Shown piece by piece: positions 11,335 through 23,964 of a stretch of DNA of 64,000 nucleotides. The stretch's first letter is position 1. Each line of letters starts with the position of its first letter. A program made the position numbers and the translations under genes. Location of the stretch: NCBI RefSeq assembly GCF_028583425.1, contig NC_072802.1, forward strand, positions 11,913,926-11,977,925. Direction: 5' to 3'. The notes beneath the pieces were generated by a model. That model saw only the letters and a list, made by a program, of their open reading frames with translations. It was not told the DNA's origin and did not search any database. The stretch comes from Eublepharis macularius (lineage: Eukaryota > Chordata > Lepidosauria > Squamata > Eublepharidae).

Positions 11335-12015
11335 CTGCATATATACAGAGGAGTTAGCCGTGTTAATCTGTAGTCGCAAAATAGTAAAGAGTCCAGTAGC
11401 ACCTTTAAGACTGTTAAATAGTGGGTTCAGACACGAGGTGATTCAATAGCTCTTTATTTAGCAGGAACACAACACACACTGACAGACTGAACAGAAGCCC
11501 TCAATATATATACAGCAGCTCCACCCCCAGAATAACTGATAGCCAATGAGAATACATACTTTAGAATACCATCATCTGCATAAACTATATACAATGTTTG
11601 AAGTAGACAGGCCACTGATTGGTCTTTATTATAGAGGACCGATTGGCTGCTGTCATGAGAAAGTAACCAGTGATATTGCAGGGATTATGGACCAATGAGA
11701 ATGCAGGCTTTGGGAGCCTTGACTGAACCTCAAGCTCAACACAGTATAGTGCATTACAATCAATACAGTAACTACTTTAGAGGCCTTGCTCGGCCCAGTA
11801 CACAACAAAGACTAACCAACTTTATTGTAGCTTAAGCTTTCAAGAACCACAACTCTCTTTGTCAGATGCATCGTCATGCATCTAGCAAAGAGAGCTGTGG
11901 CTCTCGAAAGCTTAAACTACAATAAAGTTGCCTCTGACTAAGAGAGCTGTGGTTTTCAAAAGCTTATGCTACAATAAAGTTGGTTAGTCTTAAAGGTGCT
12001 ACTGAATTCTTTACT
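11335..12015 (-). repeat. Short interspersed repeats around a solo LTR
   Basis: 11345-11411 carries the GTTAGTCTGTAG...CAGTAGCACCTTTAAGAC end of the short repeat family, which resumes at 11808 after the solo LTR. Positions 11808-11865 (minus) hold a diverged CTGACAA-hairpin-GAAAGC module, and 11878-11911 and 11934-11962 (plus) hold two more, so the locus is a head-to-head cluster of at least three repeat units able to fold back on themselves. Confidence 0.6.
11412..11807 (-). mobile_element. Solo LTR, Ty3/Gypsy family (related to the LTR at 1464-1762)
   Basis: A 396-bp LTR with TGTT...AACA ends and a 5-bp duplication aagac on both sides (11407-11411 and 11808-11812), inserted in a short interspersed repeat. 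Similarity to the LTR at 1464-1762 at the same relative positions gives the orientation. A solo LTR of this kind normally arises by LTR-LTR recombination. Confidence 0.88.
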
Positions 12016-13671
12016 GCTTTTCTGCATATGTAATACCATTTTCTGAATTGTTTAACATATCACATCTAATACTTATGGTTTGTTTTAGATTTCTGTAATC
12101 CTAATCCTATTAAATTGCTTATTAGATGTCTCAGTTTAATGTCTGCATTGATTCACACCAAGTAATCACTTTAGGTCTTGGTGAGAAAGGCAGACTATAT
12201 ATAATGTAAATAAATAAAATCATTCCCAAAATATATTACATCAGTAATTCTGGCACATTCATGCTGACAAACAAGGGTTTTTTGCACAACTGTTAGTACT
12301 GTGTCATCATTCAGATATATTGGAATAAGATATCACAAAGTGTTAAAGCATATGCCGGGATGTGATATTCCACTTAATCATATTGCTTTGTTATAACATT
12401 ATCTTGATGGTATTGTTGAAATAATAGATGTACCTTTGTTGGCCAAGGTAGAAAAGAACACAGAATATTCATTGAAGAAGTTGCATGGTCCAGTAACATC
12501 CTATACTCATTCTGGTGATGGCTAAGCAATATGATGGGCTGGGGGTGCCTGACTTCTTCCTGCTATATGTTGCTAATGCCAAGCATGGCCTGGCAACCAG
12601 TGGGAGGCCTGTGAGTAAGGGATATGGAAGAGGTAAAACCATAGAGTTTCTGGTGATTCCTAGAGCAGACTGGTATTGCTTCTGGATTTTCCCCAGAAGT
12701 GACATCATGGCATTGGCCCAATGGATGTATTAAAAAATTTTCTCCAGCCACTGCTCTTAGTGGTGGCAGGAAATAAGCACGGGAGGGAGGGAACCCCCCA
12801 CTGTCCACCTGGGCCTGGCAAGCCTCTTTCCCACCCTCTCTCCAATGGCTCCATCAATAGCCGTTGAAAGCTGAAGGGAAGGAGGCACTGCTGAGGTGGA
12901 TGCAGACCCAACAGAGGAATGCCTGGCTGCCACGTCCCCTTTGTTTATTTAAAGATGTTTTATTTTTATTTTTATTTTGCTTTTCTCTCCAATGGAGACT
13001 CAACGTAGATTTCAACGTTGTTCTCCCCTCCTCCACCTTATCCTCCCCACCATAAAACCCTGTCAGGTAGGGTGCGCTGACAGAGAATGTGACTGGTCCA
13101 AAGTCATAGTGATTTTCCACAGCAGAGTGAGGACGTTCATCAGAACTTGGCTCTCCCAGTCCATCCCTCTAATCACCACACCCCATTGGCTCTCTAATAC
13201 GGCACTCAGATTCAAGACTGGGCTCATTTTAATGGGGAGGACTGCAAATGTTAGCAATTTTCACCTTTATGTATTGATAGGGAATGAAAAAGAACATTTT
13301 GAACATGACCTTCTCCTTCCAACAAAGAATGCCTTTTTTGGTAATATAATCACAATTTTTCTGATACTAAAAAAAAAGAAGAAGCATCCCTCAGTTTTGG
13401 AAAGATGCAGATTTAACCAGTTAATGAAATGGGTTAATGTTAAAAGACAGATGATTAATTAACTAACAATTCTCAGAATCTGCTGACAGCCCTAGAGATA
13501 ATGTGCAAGCTGAATCCAGGCTGGCTGTAAAATGTCACCCATTAAGGGCCTCTTCCGATATTCTTTCCTACTTGCCAAATGTTTATTGTTGGGATCTTTG
13601 TTCTTTCCTCTGGTATCTATTTCCCCAGAACACTGACAACAACACAGTTCAGTTCAGTTCTGGTGGGGATT
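12016..13671. other. Unassigned stretch with degraded SINE-like pieces
   Basis: 12180-12225 resembles a LINE/SINE tail (GAGAAAGGCAGACTATATATAATG, written as similarity only). 13060-13210 has MIR/CORE-SINE-like wording (GTCCAAAGTCAT...TCTAATCACCACACC) and may be an old SINE. The ORF at 12977-13462 has no recognisable domain and ends in poly-Lys from an A-rich tract. I consider it non-coding. Confidence 0.4.
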
Positions 13672-14075
13672 CATAGAATCATAGAATCATAGAGTTGGGC
13701 CATACAGACCATCTAGTCCAACCCCCTGCCCAGTGCAGGATCAGCCTAAAGCATCTCTGACAAATATTCATCCAGCCTCTTCTTGAAAACTGCCAGTGAG
13801 GGGGAGCTCACCACCTCCCTAGGCAGCTGATTCCACTTTTGAACTACTCTGACCGTGAAAAAGTTTTTCCTAATATCCAGCCCGTACCTTTGTGCATGTA
13901 GGGCTCAGTCTCCAGAGGAAAGGCTGAGGGCCTTGGGAATGTTTAGTTTGGAGAAGAGGAGGTTGAGGGGGGACATGATTGCTCTCTTTAAATATTTGAA
14001 AGGCTGTCATTGGGAGGAGGGCAAGGAGCTGTTCCAGTTGGCAGCAGAGGGTAGGACGCGAAGCAATGGGATTCT
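13672..14075 (-). mobile_element. CR1 fragment with an inverted 5' part (twin-priming structure)
   Basis: 13672-13897 is the CR1 3' end in minus orientation. 13898-14075 is CR1 coding sequence in plus orientation (it would encode [20 protein letters not shown]). In an intact CR1, such as the copy at 33834-36278, these two pieces are adjacent: the plus piece stops near 'gcgaagcaatggg' and the minus piece begins immediately after it. An inverted 5' segment joined to an uninverted 3' segment is the classic outcome of twin priming during LINE integration. Confidence 0.85.
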
Positions 14076-14254
14076 GTAAGCACAAGACAGAAATTTCTGG
14101 CAGAAATTTATTGTAGACCTACTTGATGTAAAACCCCTTACTATGAACAATAGCTTATTGCCACGATCCTGTTATAATCAGAAATGATATTCCAGCCCCT
14201 TTGTAAAGAAGGGGTTATCAGTATAGCATGGCGGGGACTGATGATAATTAAGTA

Positions 14255-14450
14255 CAGGGCTTTTTTTCAGCAGGAACGCGGTGGAACAGAGTTCTGGAAC
14301 CTCTTGAAAATGGTCACATGGCTGGTGGCCTCGTCCCCTGATCTCCAGACAGAGGGGAGTTGAGATTGCCCTCTGCGCCACTTGGCCAACAGCCATGTGA
14401 CCATTTTCTCTGAGGGCAACTCAACATCAAGTTGTGCTAGATGGGAGGTA
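14255..14450 (+). mobile_element. hAT-like MITE fragment (CAGGGCTTTTTTTCAG family)
   Basis: Begins with cagggctttttttcagc and contains an internal inverted repeat (GAAAATGGTCACATGGCTG ... CAGCCATGTGACCATTTTC, each under 20 bases). Another copy of the same family lies at 24295-25076, where an 8-bp TSD-like flank supports a hAT-type origin. The right end of this copy is not clear. Confidence 0.6.
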
Positions 14451-14519
14451 TCGTGCTTTTCCTGCCAAGTGTAACATGATGCCTTTTGATGGCTTTCATG
14501 GGATTTTCTTTCCCATTAT

Positions 14520-14943
14520 TGTCAGACTATGGAATCCCAGTTATCCAAAGTTCGTCTCCCCTCTTCTGCAAGAAGCACAAGGTTTCTTGGTTTCAAAAAG
14601 TTTATTGGAAGATTATGCTCAGGATACAGGTGTCCACAATCCAAGGGTTTGAGACCCTTGGCTGAACGAAAGCTTTTTTGAGAATGACACATGAAATGAA
14701 AGTAACTTTTTAAACACCCATTCCCAGCCTCCCCCCTTAGTCCTGTCTGTGAAGGCATGGGAAGACGAGGACGTCAAGGCCGTCAGCTGGAACGGGCTGA
14801 TAAGAACTCTTTGCTCCCATGGATATATGCGGCCTGGTCACCATCTGGGCCTAGAGGGAGAAAGCTAAACAACTATGGATTATAGCAAGTTAACATGGCA
14901 TAACTCTGGCTAGAGAACTGACAATCAAACTGACACTCTGACA
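14520..14943 (-). repeat. 3' LTR of the chromodomain Gypsy element
   Basis: 424-bp terminal repeat, about 97% like the one at 20848-21274. The minus strand carries an AATAAA-type polyadenylation signal (plus-strand tttattgg near 14600). Confidence 0.92.
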
Positions 14944-17900
14944 TTCTGCCTCCCTTAAGACCCCTCCCCTCATCCTTCAGCTCCTGCTTTCTCAGGGTAT
15001 TTTTTTATGAAACTTAGCAATTAGTTTAGGGGCATTTACATGAGAAGCCTCCATCCACTCACGAAACCCCTCTTCAAAGTCCTTCCAACTGACCAGGTAA
15101 AAAGTCTTATTGTGTCTGCGCTTGGAATCCAAGATTTCTTCTATCTCGTAGTGGATTTGGCCATCTATCACCGTTGGGTGGGGCACTGGTTTTTCAGGAT
15201 GCCATTCATCTGGGGGAGGTGCCTTTTTGAGTAGGCTAATGTAGGGTGGACCTGGTGTAGATTCTTTGGCAATTCTAGTTCCACAGTCACATTGTTGATC
15301 ACTCTTTTAATTGGGAAGGGTCCTAAATACTTTAACCCTAGTTTTTTACTAGATTGCTCGGTTCTGAAGTTCTTGGTAGACACATATACTTTATCTCTGG
15401 GGTGTAATTCCCACTGTGCCACACAATGGCGATCGGCATACTTTTTGTAGTCTGGTTTTGTTTCGGCCAAAGTATTTTGAATTACAGTCCATTGCTCTGT
15501 GATGGAGTTCCACCACTCTCCCAAGTCCCCAGAGCGCTGGGATTCTGGCTGCACCTCAAAGGGGAATGCCAACCCCTCATACCCATGCACAATTTTAAAC
15601 GGTGTCTCTCCTGTCGAGCTGTGAAGCGAGTTGTTGTAGGCGTACTCAGCCAGATGAAGGATTTGAGTCCAATTATCTTGTTGGAAATTAATATAACATC
15701 TGAGGAATTGCTCTAAAACTTGATTAGTTCTTTCCGACTGTCCGTCGCTCTTGGGATGGTAGACAGAGCTTAATCCTTGTTCAATGCCTGCCACTTGCAA
15801 AAGCTCCCTCCAGAAGTTGGCAACAATTTGTACTCCCCGATCTGATATCACCTTGGAAGGAAAAGAATGCAGCCTTACAATATGTTTCATGAACATGCTG
15901 GCAAGTTTCTTTGCTGATGGTACAGTGGCGCAAGGAATAAAGTGAGCTTGTTTTGAGAACAAATCCACCGCTACTAAAATTCATGTGCAACCCTTAGAGG
16001 GGGTAGTTCGGTGATAAAATCCATGGAAATGACTTCCCAAAGTCTAGAGGGGGTTTCCAATGGTTGCAAAAGTCCCGGAGGCTTCCCCCTCCTAGGCTTC
16101 GCCATTATACAAGTAGGGCAGGAAGCTACGTACTGGGACATGTCCTTCCTGACACTGGGCCACCAGAACTGTCTTTGAACTAAATGCAAAGTTTTTAGGT
16201 ATCCGAAATGGCCGGCGGTCCGGGTGTCGTGGCATTGTTGCAGCACTTCTTTTCTTAAGCTAGATGGGATGTATAACTTGTCTCCCTTAACCCATTCTCC
16301 AGCAGCCGTTTGTGTCATTTTCCCTGTGGACGCTCGCTCCCCCTCCTTTTCCACTTCGCTTTTCACTTTAGCTCTCCACCCCTCGAGACTATTTTGCTTC
16401 TTTGTTGTTTGGCTACGTGTAGTAACCACACCTCCCAATTGGCTGGGGGAAAACATTGTGTCAATAGTCTCCTCCCTTTTGCTCTGATGCTGGGTCATGT
16501 GCGAGAGAGCATCTGCCAGGAAGTTGGATTTGCCTGGCAAGAAGTTCATGGTGAAATTAAATTTTGAGAAGAACTCAGCCCAGCGGAGTTGTTTAGCATT
16601 GAGACGCCGGGGCGCGCGGAGTGCCTCTAGGTTTTTGTGATCAGTCCACACCTGAAATGGATGCCGTGCTCCCTCCAGCCAGCGACGCCAGGTGGTGAGA
16701 GCTACTTTCACAGCAAACACTTCTTTCTCCCACACACTCCAATTTCATTCGGCCTCTGTAAACTTCCTGGACAAATATGCACATGGCCGCACTTTGTTAT
16801 CGTCCCCTTTATGCATGAGGACCCCCCCAACGGCCGAGTCACTGGCATCCACTTGCACTATGAAAGCTCAGTTCTCATCGGGATGCTGTAGGACCGGTTC
16901 TGTGGTAAAACGGTCCTTCAGAGTTTCGAATGCTAGCTGACAGTTTGGGCCCCACCCAAGCTTAGCCATCGGCTTACTGGCCTGCTCCCCTTTTCCTTTT
17001 GTTTTGAGCAAGTCCGTTAAAGGGAGGGCAATTTGGGCGAAATTTTCAATGAACTGTCTGTAAAAATTAGCAAAGCCCAGAAAGGATTGCAATTGTTTTC
17101 GGGTGGTGGGCACTTGCCAGTCCTGCACTGCCTTAATTTTAGCAGGATCCATTTTTAGTCCCTGCCCCAAGGTACGATAGCCCAAATAATCCAATTCTTT
17201 TTTATGAAATTCACACTTAGCTTGATTGGGAGTTTGTGGCGCATCAGGGCTGCCAGCACTTTCTGGGGTAATTTTACATGCGCGTCTTTATTTTCTGAAT
17301 AAATTAACACATCATCTAGATAAACGATGACCCCCTTATATAAAAATTCATGCAAAACTTCATTGATCATAGTCATGTAAACCGCAGGGGCCCCTTTTAA
17401 TCCAAAAGGCATTACGAGATATTCATATTGGCCCAAGGGAGTATTGAACACGGTTTTCCATTCATCCCCTTCCCTTATTCTGACATGAAAATAAGCATCT
17501 TTGAGATCCAATTTCGAAAAGATCTAACCCTGCGCCACCACACTGAGCAGGTCTCGAATCAACAGAATGGGATAGGCATTGGATATAGACACAGCGTTCA
17601 TGGCCCGAAAATCTGTGCAAAGTCTGAGTCCCCCATCTTTCTTCTCCACAAATAACACCAGGGCGGCATGAGGGGAGCTGGTGGAATGGATAAACCCTCT
17701 GTCCAAGTTTTTATCTATGAACTTTCTGAGCTCCTGTCTCTCTGCCGGGCTCATGGTATATAGTTTTCCTTTGGGGAGTTTTTCACCTGGGATCAATTCA
17801 ATGGCACAGTCTGTATTCCGATGGGGGGGGGGCAGGCTATCTGCCTCCTCCTCACTAAAGGCTTGAGCCATGTCCCGGTACTCTAGAGGAATAAGATTTA

Positions 17901-20847
17901 GCTCCTCTGTAGATAAAAGGGCAACTTCCCAAATTCGCCGGGGCTTCCCCGCCCTACTCTGATCGCCAATGGTGCTTTTGACAATATTCTCGATCAAAGA
18001 TAATCATTCCTTTGGCCCAGTTGATATAGGGGTTGTGGTCCCAGAGCCATCTACTGCCCAGAATAAGTGGATATTTGGCCGCTTGGCTTACAATGTAGGA
18101 GCAACTTTCCCAATGTTTGCCCATCCCTGTGGGCACCCAATCTGTCTCTAAAATGGCTGGATTCATGTCAGAGCCATCCATTTGCTCAAAAACAATTGGG
18201 ATTTTCAATTCATGGGTTTCTAACCCCAAGCCATTCACCAATGCCGGTGCAATAATGTCCCGGGAGCAACCTGAATCGATTAAAGCTTGCACTCGGATAT
18301 GGGTCCCCTTTTTCTGGTTTATTAATGTAACCAGGATAAATAAAATGGCCCCTCTGTCTCTCACCTCTTCCTGGGTGGTCTCTTTTTTGATCTGCCACTG
18401 GGGCCTTCTCACGACAGATCCATCTCATTTCCCAACTGCGGGCTGGGGGTTTCAGGGTCTGGTCTCTGGGCGTCAAACTCCATCAAAACTTCTTCAGCTT
18501 CTAAACCCGTCTCCGGACCCCCCCCCCTCTTAGTCGTTCCTCGACCTCTGCTGGCTTGTGGGGCCGGACCGGGATGAGTTGGTGGTGGTGGCTGAGCTTG
18601 TGCCCGGAGAGGGCATTGCGCTGTGAAATGCCCACTATTACCACATTGGAGGCATAGGCCCTGTCTCCAGCGCATTTCTCTGGCCCCCCTTGCCGCAGGG
18701 TTACCCCGTCCCCCTCTTGAAGCTGGCGGCGCTTGTCGGGCTCCCATGGCTTGTTGTTGTTCTACTAGCCGGACAACCGGGGTCTGGTTTTCCACTTCAC
18801 AGGCTAGTTGTATCCACCCCAAGAGCGTTGGAGGGTCATCTTGCATCAGAGCTCTATCAAGCAGCCAGGGATTCATCCCGTTGCGGAATAGCACTACTTT
18901 TGTTCCCTCATCATAATGTGGGCACTTTGCAGCCAGTTGGCGAAATTTGGCTGCATAGTCCCTCACTGATTGAGATCCCTGTTGCAGGGTTTGGAGCTCA
19001 GTGCGGGCCCTCTCCCCTTCCAGGGGATCTTCATACTGAGCTCTCAGCACAGCGATGAAGGCTTGCAAACTTCCCAATTCGGGGCCCCCCAAATAATAAA
19101 GAGTCACATACCATTCAGCTGCGATACCCTCCAGGCGGGCCGCTAAATGCATTACTCGACTTTCTTCGTTTGGAAAAAGGTAGCCCCACTGGTTAAAGAA
19201 TTGTAGTGCTTGAACTACAAAGAATCCCAATTTACGTGGGTCCCCATCAAAAGTTGCTTCTAGTTTAATCCATCCCATAGGCAGTTCGGCCCCACCGCCT
19301 GCCATCGCGTCTGTGGCTTGGACTGGTTGTAAGGGCGGCATTTGCGGTGCGGAACCCCTCGGCCGAGGCTGTTGCTGTTGGAACGGCACTATTGCTCCGG
19401 GTATGGGTCTCAATGGCACCCCTTGTCCTCCTGGACGCAGCTGCAGACAGAACAGGGCTTGTGGTCGACCCGGTGGTCCGGCTCCTCCAGGAACCGGCTG
19501 TGGCCAAGGCTGAGGCAGCAGTGGCAGCGGGCCTTGCGGCTGAGGTGCGATCACCCCCTGGGGCAGCAGGTCTTGGTCCTGCTGGAGCAGCCGGCCCGAC
19601 CAGTACTATGGGGCCAGCCGGCACTACAGGGCCAGCTGGCGGTATCACTGGACTCAGTGCTGGTTCGGCCGGCGTGCCCCTCCCAGGCGCAGCAGGGCTG
19701 GCGGGTCCCAGCGGCGGAGGTAAAGGAATTGGCGGCCCCTGGGCCGGTGGGGTGGGCACCTGCATACGAACTCTAGGAGCCGGTAGTGCAAGGAGTGGCC
19801 AGGGTCCTGGCTGGACCAGGCCTCCAGGTTGGACTGGCCCGACTGCGGGGCCAGGTCTTGGCTGGGCTGGTGGTCCCGTACTGTTTCTGGGCGCTGTGCC
19901 CGACTCCCCTTGAACCATCAGACCTATAAGATAGGCGGCCTGCGCTAAATCCTCTCTCATCTCTTCCATCTGCGCCTCCAGAGCTTGGTAGCAGTCCTCT
20001 GCCGGGTCACTGGGTTCTGGTTCGGCCTCTTTCTCTTGGGTTTGTTGGAGCAGGCTCTACTGCCAAGCTCGCTGGTGGTGATCAGCCCTCTCCGCCACTG
20101 CCTCCAAAAATCCGGCCCCACACATTTGGGGCCCCGAGGCTGCGGCTGTCCCTGAGGCGGGTGGGCCCGACATCTCTGAGGAACTGGCGACCCAGCCCTT
20201 GACCATTCCCGTCACAGCCAGTATTCCGTACTGCAACACTTGGGCTTGATCCTGCAGGTTAGTCCAATATCCCTCTCCCGCCGGAATTTCAGTTTTGCTC
20301 TCCCAGGTTCCGGCTGAACCTACATCGGCATAGTCTCAGCTCATTAACTCCATGCACGGCGTATTCCAATCCGGGAGACTGCCAGTCTCCTCCAGCGAGT
20401 TCCATTCCACAAGGCAACCTGCTTCCTCATCCCAGCGGTACCAGGGCTGAGTGCCGGCTCTGGTCGGTCCCGCTGAGAGTGTGGATAATCGGCCAGTTTC
20501 CCAAACATGGCCTCTGGTTGGCCCCAGGTCCTCAAACACCGGGGCTAGATTTGAATCGATCATGGAGCGTGAAAACATGGTGCCAGCACGCCTCTCCCTG
20601 GTGTCCCGGGGTCTCGATCCCCACTGTCGGGGAGTTGGCAATGACGACAGTATGCTGAAGCCTCGTTCCACACTGACTCTCAGCTGTGCACCTTCACCAC
20701 TCACTCGCGCCTGTCTGGTCCCACCGTCAGGCAAGGTAGCTGGCCCTGCACCCTCCATGCTGGGATCAGACGGGTCTGTCAGAGTAGATCCGGTATCCAT
20801 CCTTCCCGGGTGAGGGGTCAGGGGAGTAAAGGGGATTCTCAACAAAA

Positions 20848-21274
20848 TGTCAGACTATGGAATCCCAGTTATCCAAAGTTTGTCTCCCCCCTTCTGCAAG
20901 AAGCACAAGGTTTCTTGGTTTCAAAAGGTTTATTGGAAGATTATGCTCAGGATACAGGTGTCCACAATCCAAGGGTGTGAGACCCTTGGCTGAACGAAAG
21001 CTTTATTGAGAATGACACATGAAATGAAAGTAACAACGTTTCAAACACCCATTCCCAGCCTCCCCCCTTAGTCCTGTCTGTGAAGCCATGGGAAGACGAG
21101 GACGTCAAGGTCGTCAGCCGGAACGGGCTGATAAGAACTCTTCGCTCCCATGGATATATGTGGCCTGGTCACCACCTGGGCCTAGAGGGAGAAAGCTAAA
21201 CAACTATGGATTATAGCAAGTTAACATGGCATAACTCTGGCTAGAGAACTGACAATCAAACTGACACTCTGACA
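20848..21274 (-). repeat. 5' LTR of the chromodomain Gypsy element
   Basis: 427-bp terminal repeat matching 14520-14943. The internal region begins immediately below 20848. A third, solo copy of this LTR is at 24425-24848. Confidence 0.92.
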
Positions 21275-22892
21275 CTCTTAAAATGTAATCAGAAAAAAGA
21301 ATCCTTTGGTCTTATAACATATTCAGCAAGAGTTTTATGTGAAGTTTGTGGTCACGTAGACAGTAATATTTTCGGATTATATGGTGTCTTTTAGGCAATT
21401 ACTTTTAGAGTAGGCGCTAAAGAGGCTCATTTCTGTCTCTTCGATGATGTCTAGAAAGGGCTAAGCCACTGAAAGGACAACTCCAAGTTGGGATGAAGAT
21501 GTCCAGTTTTGAGTGTGAGCCTGTGATTGCAACCTCCTTTACAGTCATACATTGCACCCACCAAGTAAGTGGAATGTTGGACAAGTTATCAATTTTGCTG
21601 CATTTTGTGGAAAAATCTGCTCCTGTTTTTTAACAGTTTATACTATTTATTTATTAGATTTTGTATACTGCCTCTACCTTGAATGATGCCTGGAGCTGTT
21701 TACAACATTAAAACAACTAAAAACAACAATAAATATTATATAGTAAAACTAAAAAACAATCACTACAAACAATCACTACAACCAATAGTAAAAAAAACCA
21801 ACTAGGTAGCAAAGATTCCATAATATATCATGGCTGGTTAAAAGTTTGCAGAAACAATGCATATATGTTTATACACTTATCCTTCAAAAGATATTTCAAA
21901 AAGTCATAAACACTTTTCAAAACTATCAGTTGGTGATATTACAGGTGCTGGCCAATTAAGGCCGTCATCAACCAGCTATTTTTCAGCTCACCGAAAGGAG
22001 GGGGGAAATGTTATTTACTGAATGCAGTGAAAATGAACTGATTGCTCTAAACATAATATATCCATTTTTATCTTTGGAGACATACTCATTAGGGTTTTAG
22101 CTGACAACAAATTTAAAAATGCTCTTATTGTTCATAGTGAATCTCAGCTGAAAACATACAGCACCCGCTATTTCTGCAGCATGTCGTGAAGAATACATAC
22201 CGTGTTCTACAGAGATTTCAGAGGGTTTCCATGAGTTTTGCAAATGCGATTGCAGACAAGTGTAAGAAACACAATCCCATTAGCTTGTCAGATTTAAGTT
22301 CTATACCTCTGACTGAATGAAGAAAAGACCTTCTGAGCCAGATTGACCTTAAATGCTTCAAAAATCTGTCACTATCTATTATGCGTCCGGGCTGCGTTTC
22401 TCCAACAGTCTTTCCATGCAGTGAATTCACAGGCCTTGTGAGTAAGCCAGATTTCTTCTCTCAGAGAAGCACTTCTGTAGTAGAGAGCTTGTGAACCAAA
22501 CTATTCATGACACCCAAGTTTCGTGGCTGGAACTATTCATGTCATTTGGCCCTAAAATATCTGCACGGATTATTTGGCAATATGGATTGGGTACATGGTG
22601 CTGAGGAAGGGGAGTTTATCTCTTCCCCTTTGTACTGTATCTCCAATAAAAAATGCCACCATCCTCACTGGATTGGGGTCTTATTGAATTTTGTGACTAC
22701 TCTGGTTTAATTGGAAAGTTGCTTTTACGATCTTCCAGTGCCTGGGATGGAATTGTACTCACCTTTTCCGTAGCCAAATAATGATTTTTAAATTGATGTT
22801 GAAACAGATAGCTGCCCATCTTTGTTGTATAAAATGTCAAAAACGTTGTATAACATAATTACTGACCTATTTCCAACCATATACTTCCTCTG
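21275..22892. other. Unassigned AT-rich stretch
   Basis: No gene recognised. 21640-21740 looks like the 3' tail of an L2-type LINE in minus orientation (TTTATTTATTAGATTTTGTA then CTGCCTC-like text and a run of AAAACAACT repeats). The remainder, including 22200-22720, has only short frames without domains. Confidence 0.4.
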
Positions 22893-23065
22893 ATGTGGGC
22901 TTGCCAGCTGATGGCTGGCACCTGGAGGGAGATGGTGGGGGGACACGGGGGGGGCATCACTGGCCCAAAAGTGGGACGTCACTTCTGTGGGAAAAGTGGC
23001 AGCAGGAAGCTGGGATTGCTGGCAGGAGGTCTCCTGCCACAGTGGAAGAGCTGGCCACCCTACTC
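22893..23065 (+). repeat. GTTGCCAG-type GC-rich repeat fragment
   Basis: Reads CTTGCCAGCTGATGGCTGG ... CTGGCCACCCTA, the ends of a common MITE-like family in this window (see 32961-33239 and 54797-55507). It lacks the CRE-like palindrome core. Confidence 0.45.
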
Positions 23066-23964
23066 TGATAAGCAAGTAAGGTAGAATACTACATGTGAAG
23101 GGATATGAGGGGATTTACAAAACCACCATACTGGTGAAGAAATCAATTTCAACAATCCAAAGTACTGAATAAATATTCAAAATTTCAATATACCTTATCA
23201 CAAAATTCAAAGTCCCACGACAATGGTCATAAACAGTATACACAATCCATGTATAACTCATATACAAGCAGTGCTCTCTCCCCCCGCTGATATGCACTCT
23301 TATTCAAAGTCCAATCACTATTCAACGTCCAACCGGAGAACATCCACTGGTAGGTCTCCCTGGTGAGTATCCAAAATTATTTACTGGTTAATGGTATTTT
23401 CCAATAGTCAACAATGTTTCAAATTCTTTTCAGACAATAAAGAAGACACTCTGGACGACAGGAAAGCGTCCCTCGCCCAACAATCAGGGCCGGCGTCTGT
23501 AGCCTGTTGTTTCGTCTTATGACCTCTTCTGGGGTGATAATAATTCCAATGAAGTACTGTCAATAAATATCACACCATTCAAAACCACATTGCATTACAA
23601 TCCTTCAACAATGCAAAAAGTAAATTTCTTAATAATAGTTATCCAAACATACCTGTATATTCTTTGATAGTGTCTTAATGAGCCATACATTACATTCACA
23701 CAGTCAGAAGTGATGGCTGGAGAGCATCGCACCCCGCAATTCAAATGCTTTTAAGAAGCTACCAATCAACCAAAAAACTGATCTTAAAGGTCACAAACAT
23801 ATCTAACCTTCAAATACAGTAAACTCAATTTACAGAAAGCAAGACGGGTTGAATTCATGATTAAGACCCCTAGGTTTCATGGAATTTAACTTGTGGATCC
23901 ATAAGGATTCTTTTTGGAGAAGAATTCTTTTTAAACTCCATTCTGGAATTCCTTGACCTGAAAA

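Larger units (their letters stand above)
14520..21274 (-). mobile_element. Ty3/Gypsy chromodomain LTR retrotransposon (chromovirus-type), broken fossil with both LTRs
   Basis: Minus-strand element of 6.75 kb. LTRs at 14520-14943 (3') and 20848-21274 (5'), both TGTCAG...CTGACA in window orientation. Order from high to low coordinates: proline-rich gag with a CCHC knuckle (about 18400-20850), protease with an ALIDSGCS motif (about 17950-18400), reverse transcriptase with YLDDVLIYS (about 16870-17950), RNase H, then integrase with a zinc-binding region (about 15170-16740), and a chromodomain (about 14990-15190). A polypurine tract abuts the 3' LTR. By eye the LTRs differ at about a dozen sites plus one small indel, near 3%, so the insertion is fairly young, perhaps of the order of ten million years at typical neutral rates. 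It is broken, with roughly five to ten breaks. No matching 5-bp TSD was seen. Confidence 0.95.

Noticed and set aside
12977-13462. 161-codon open frame
   Set aside because: No domain, and its end is a poly-Lys stretch translated from an A-rich tract. Likely chance.
19313-19913. Plus-strand open frames of up to 188 codons
   Set aside because: Opposite strand of the proline-rich gag region of the Gypsy fossil.
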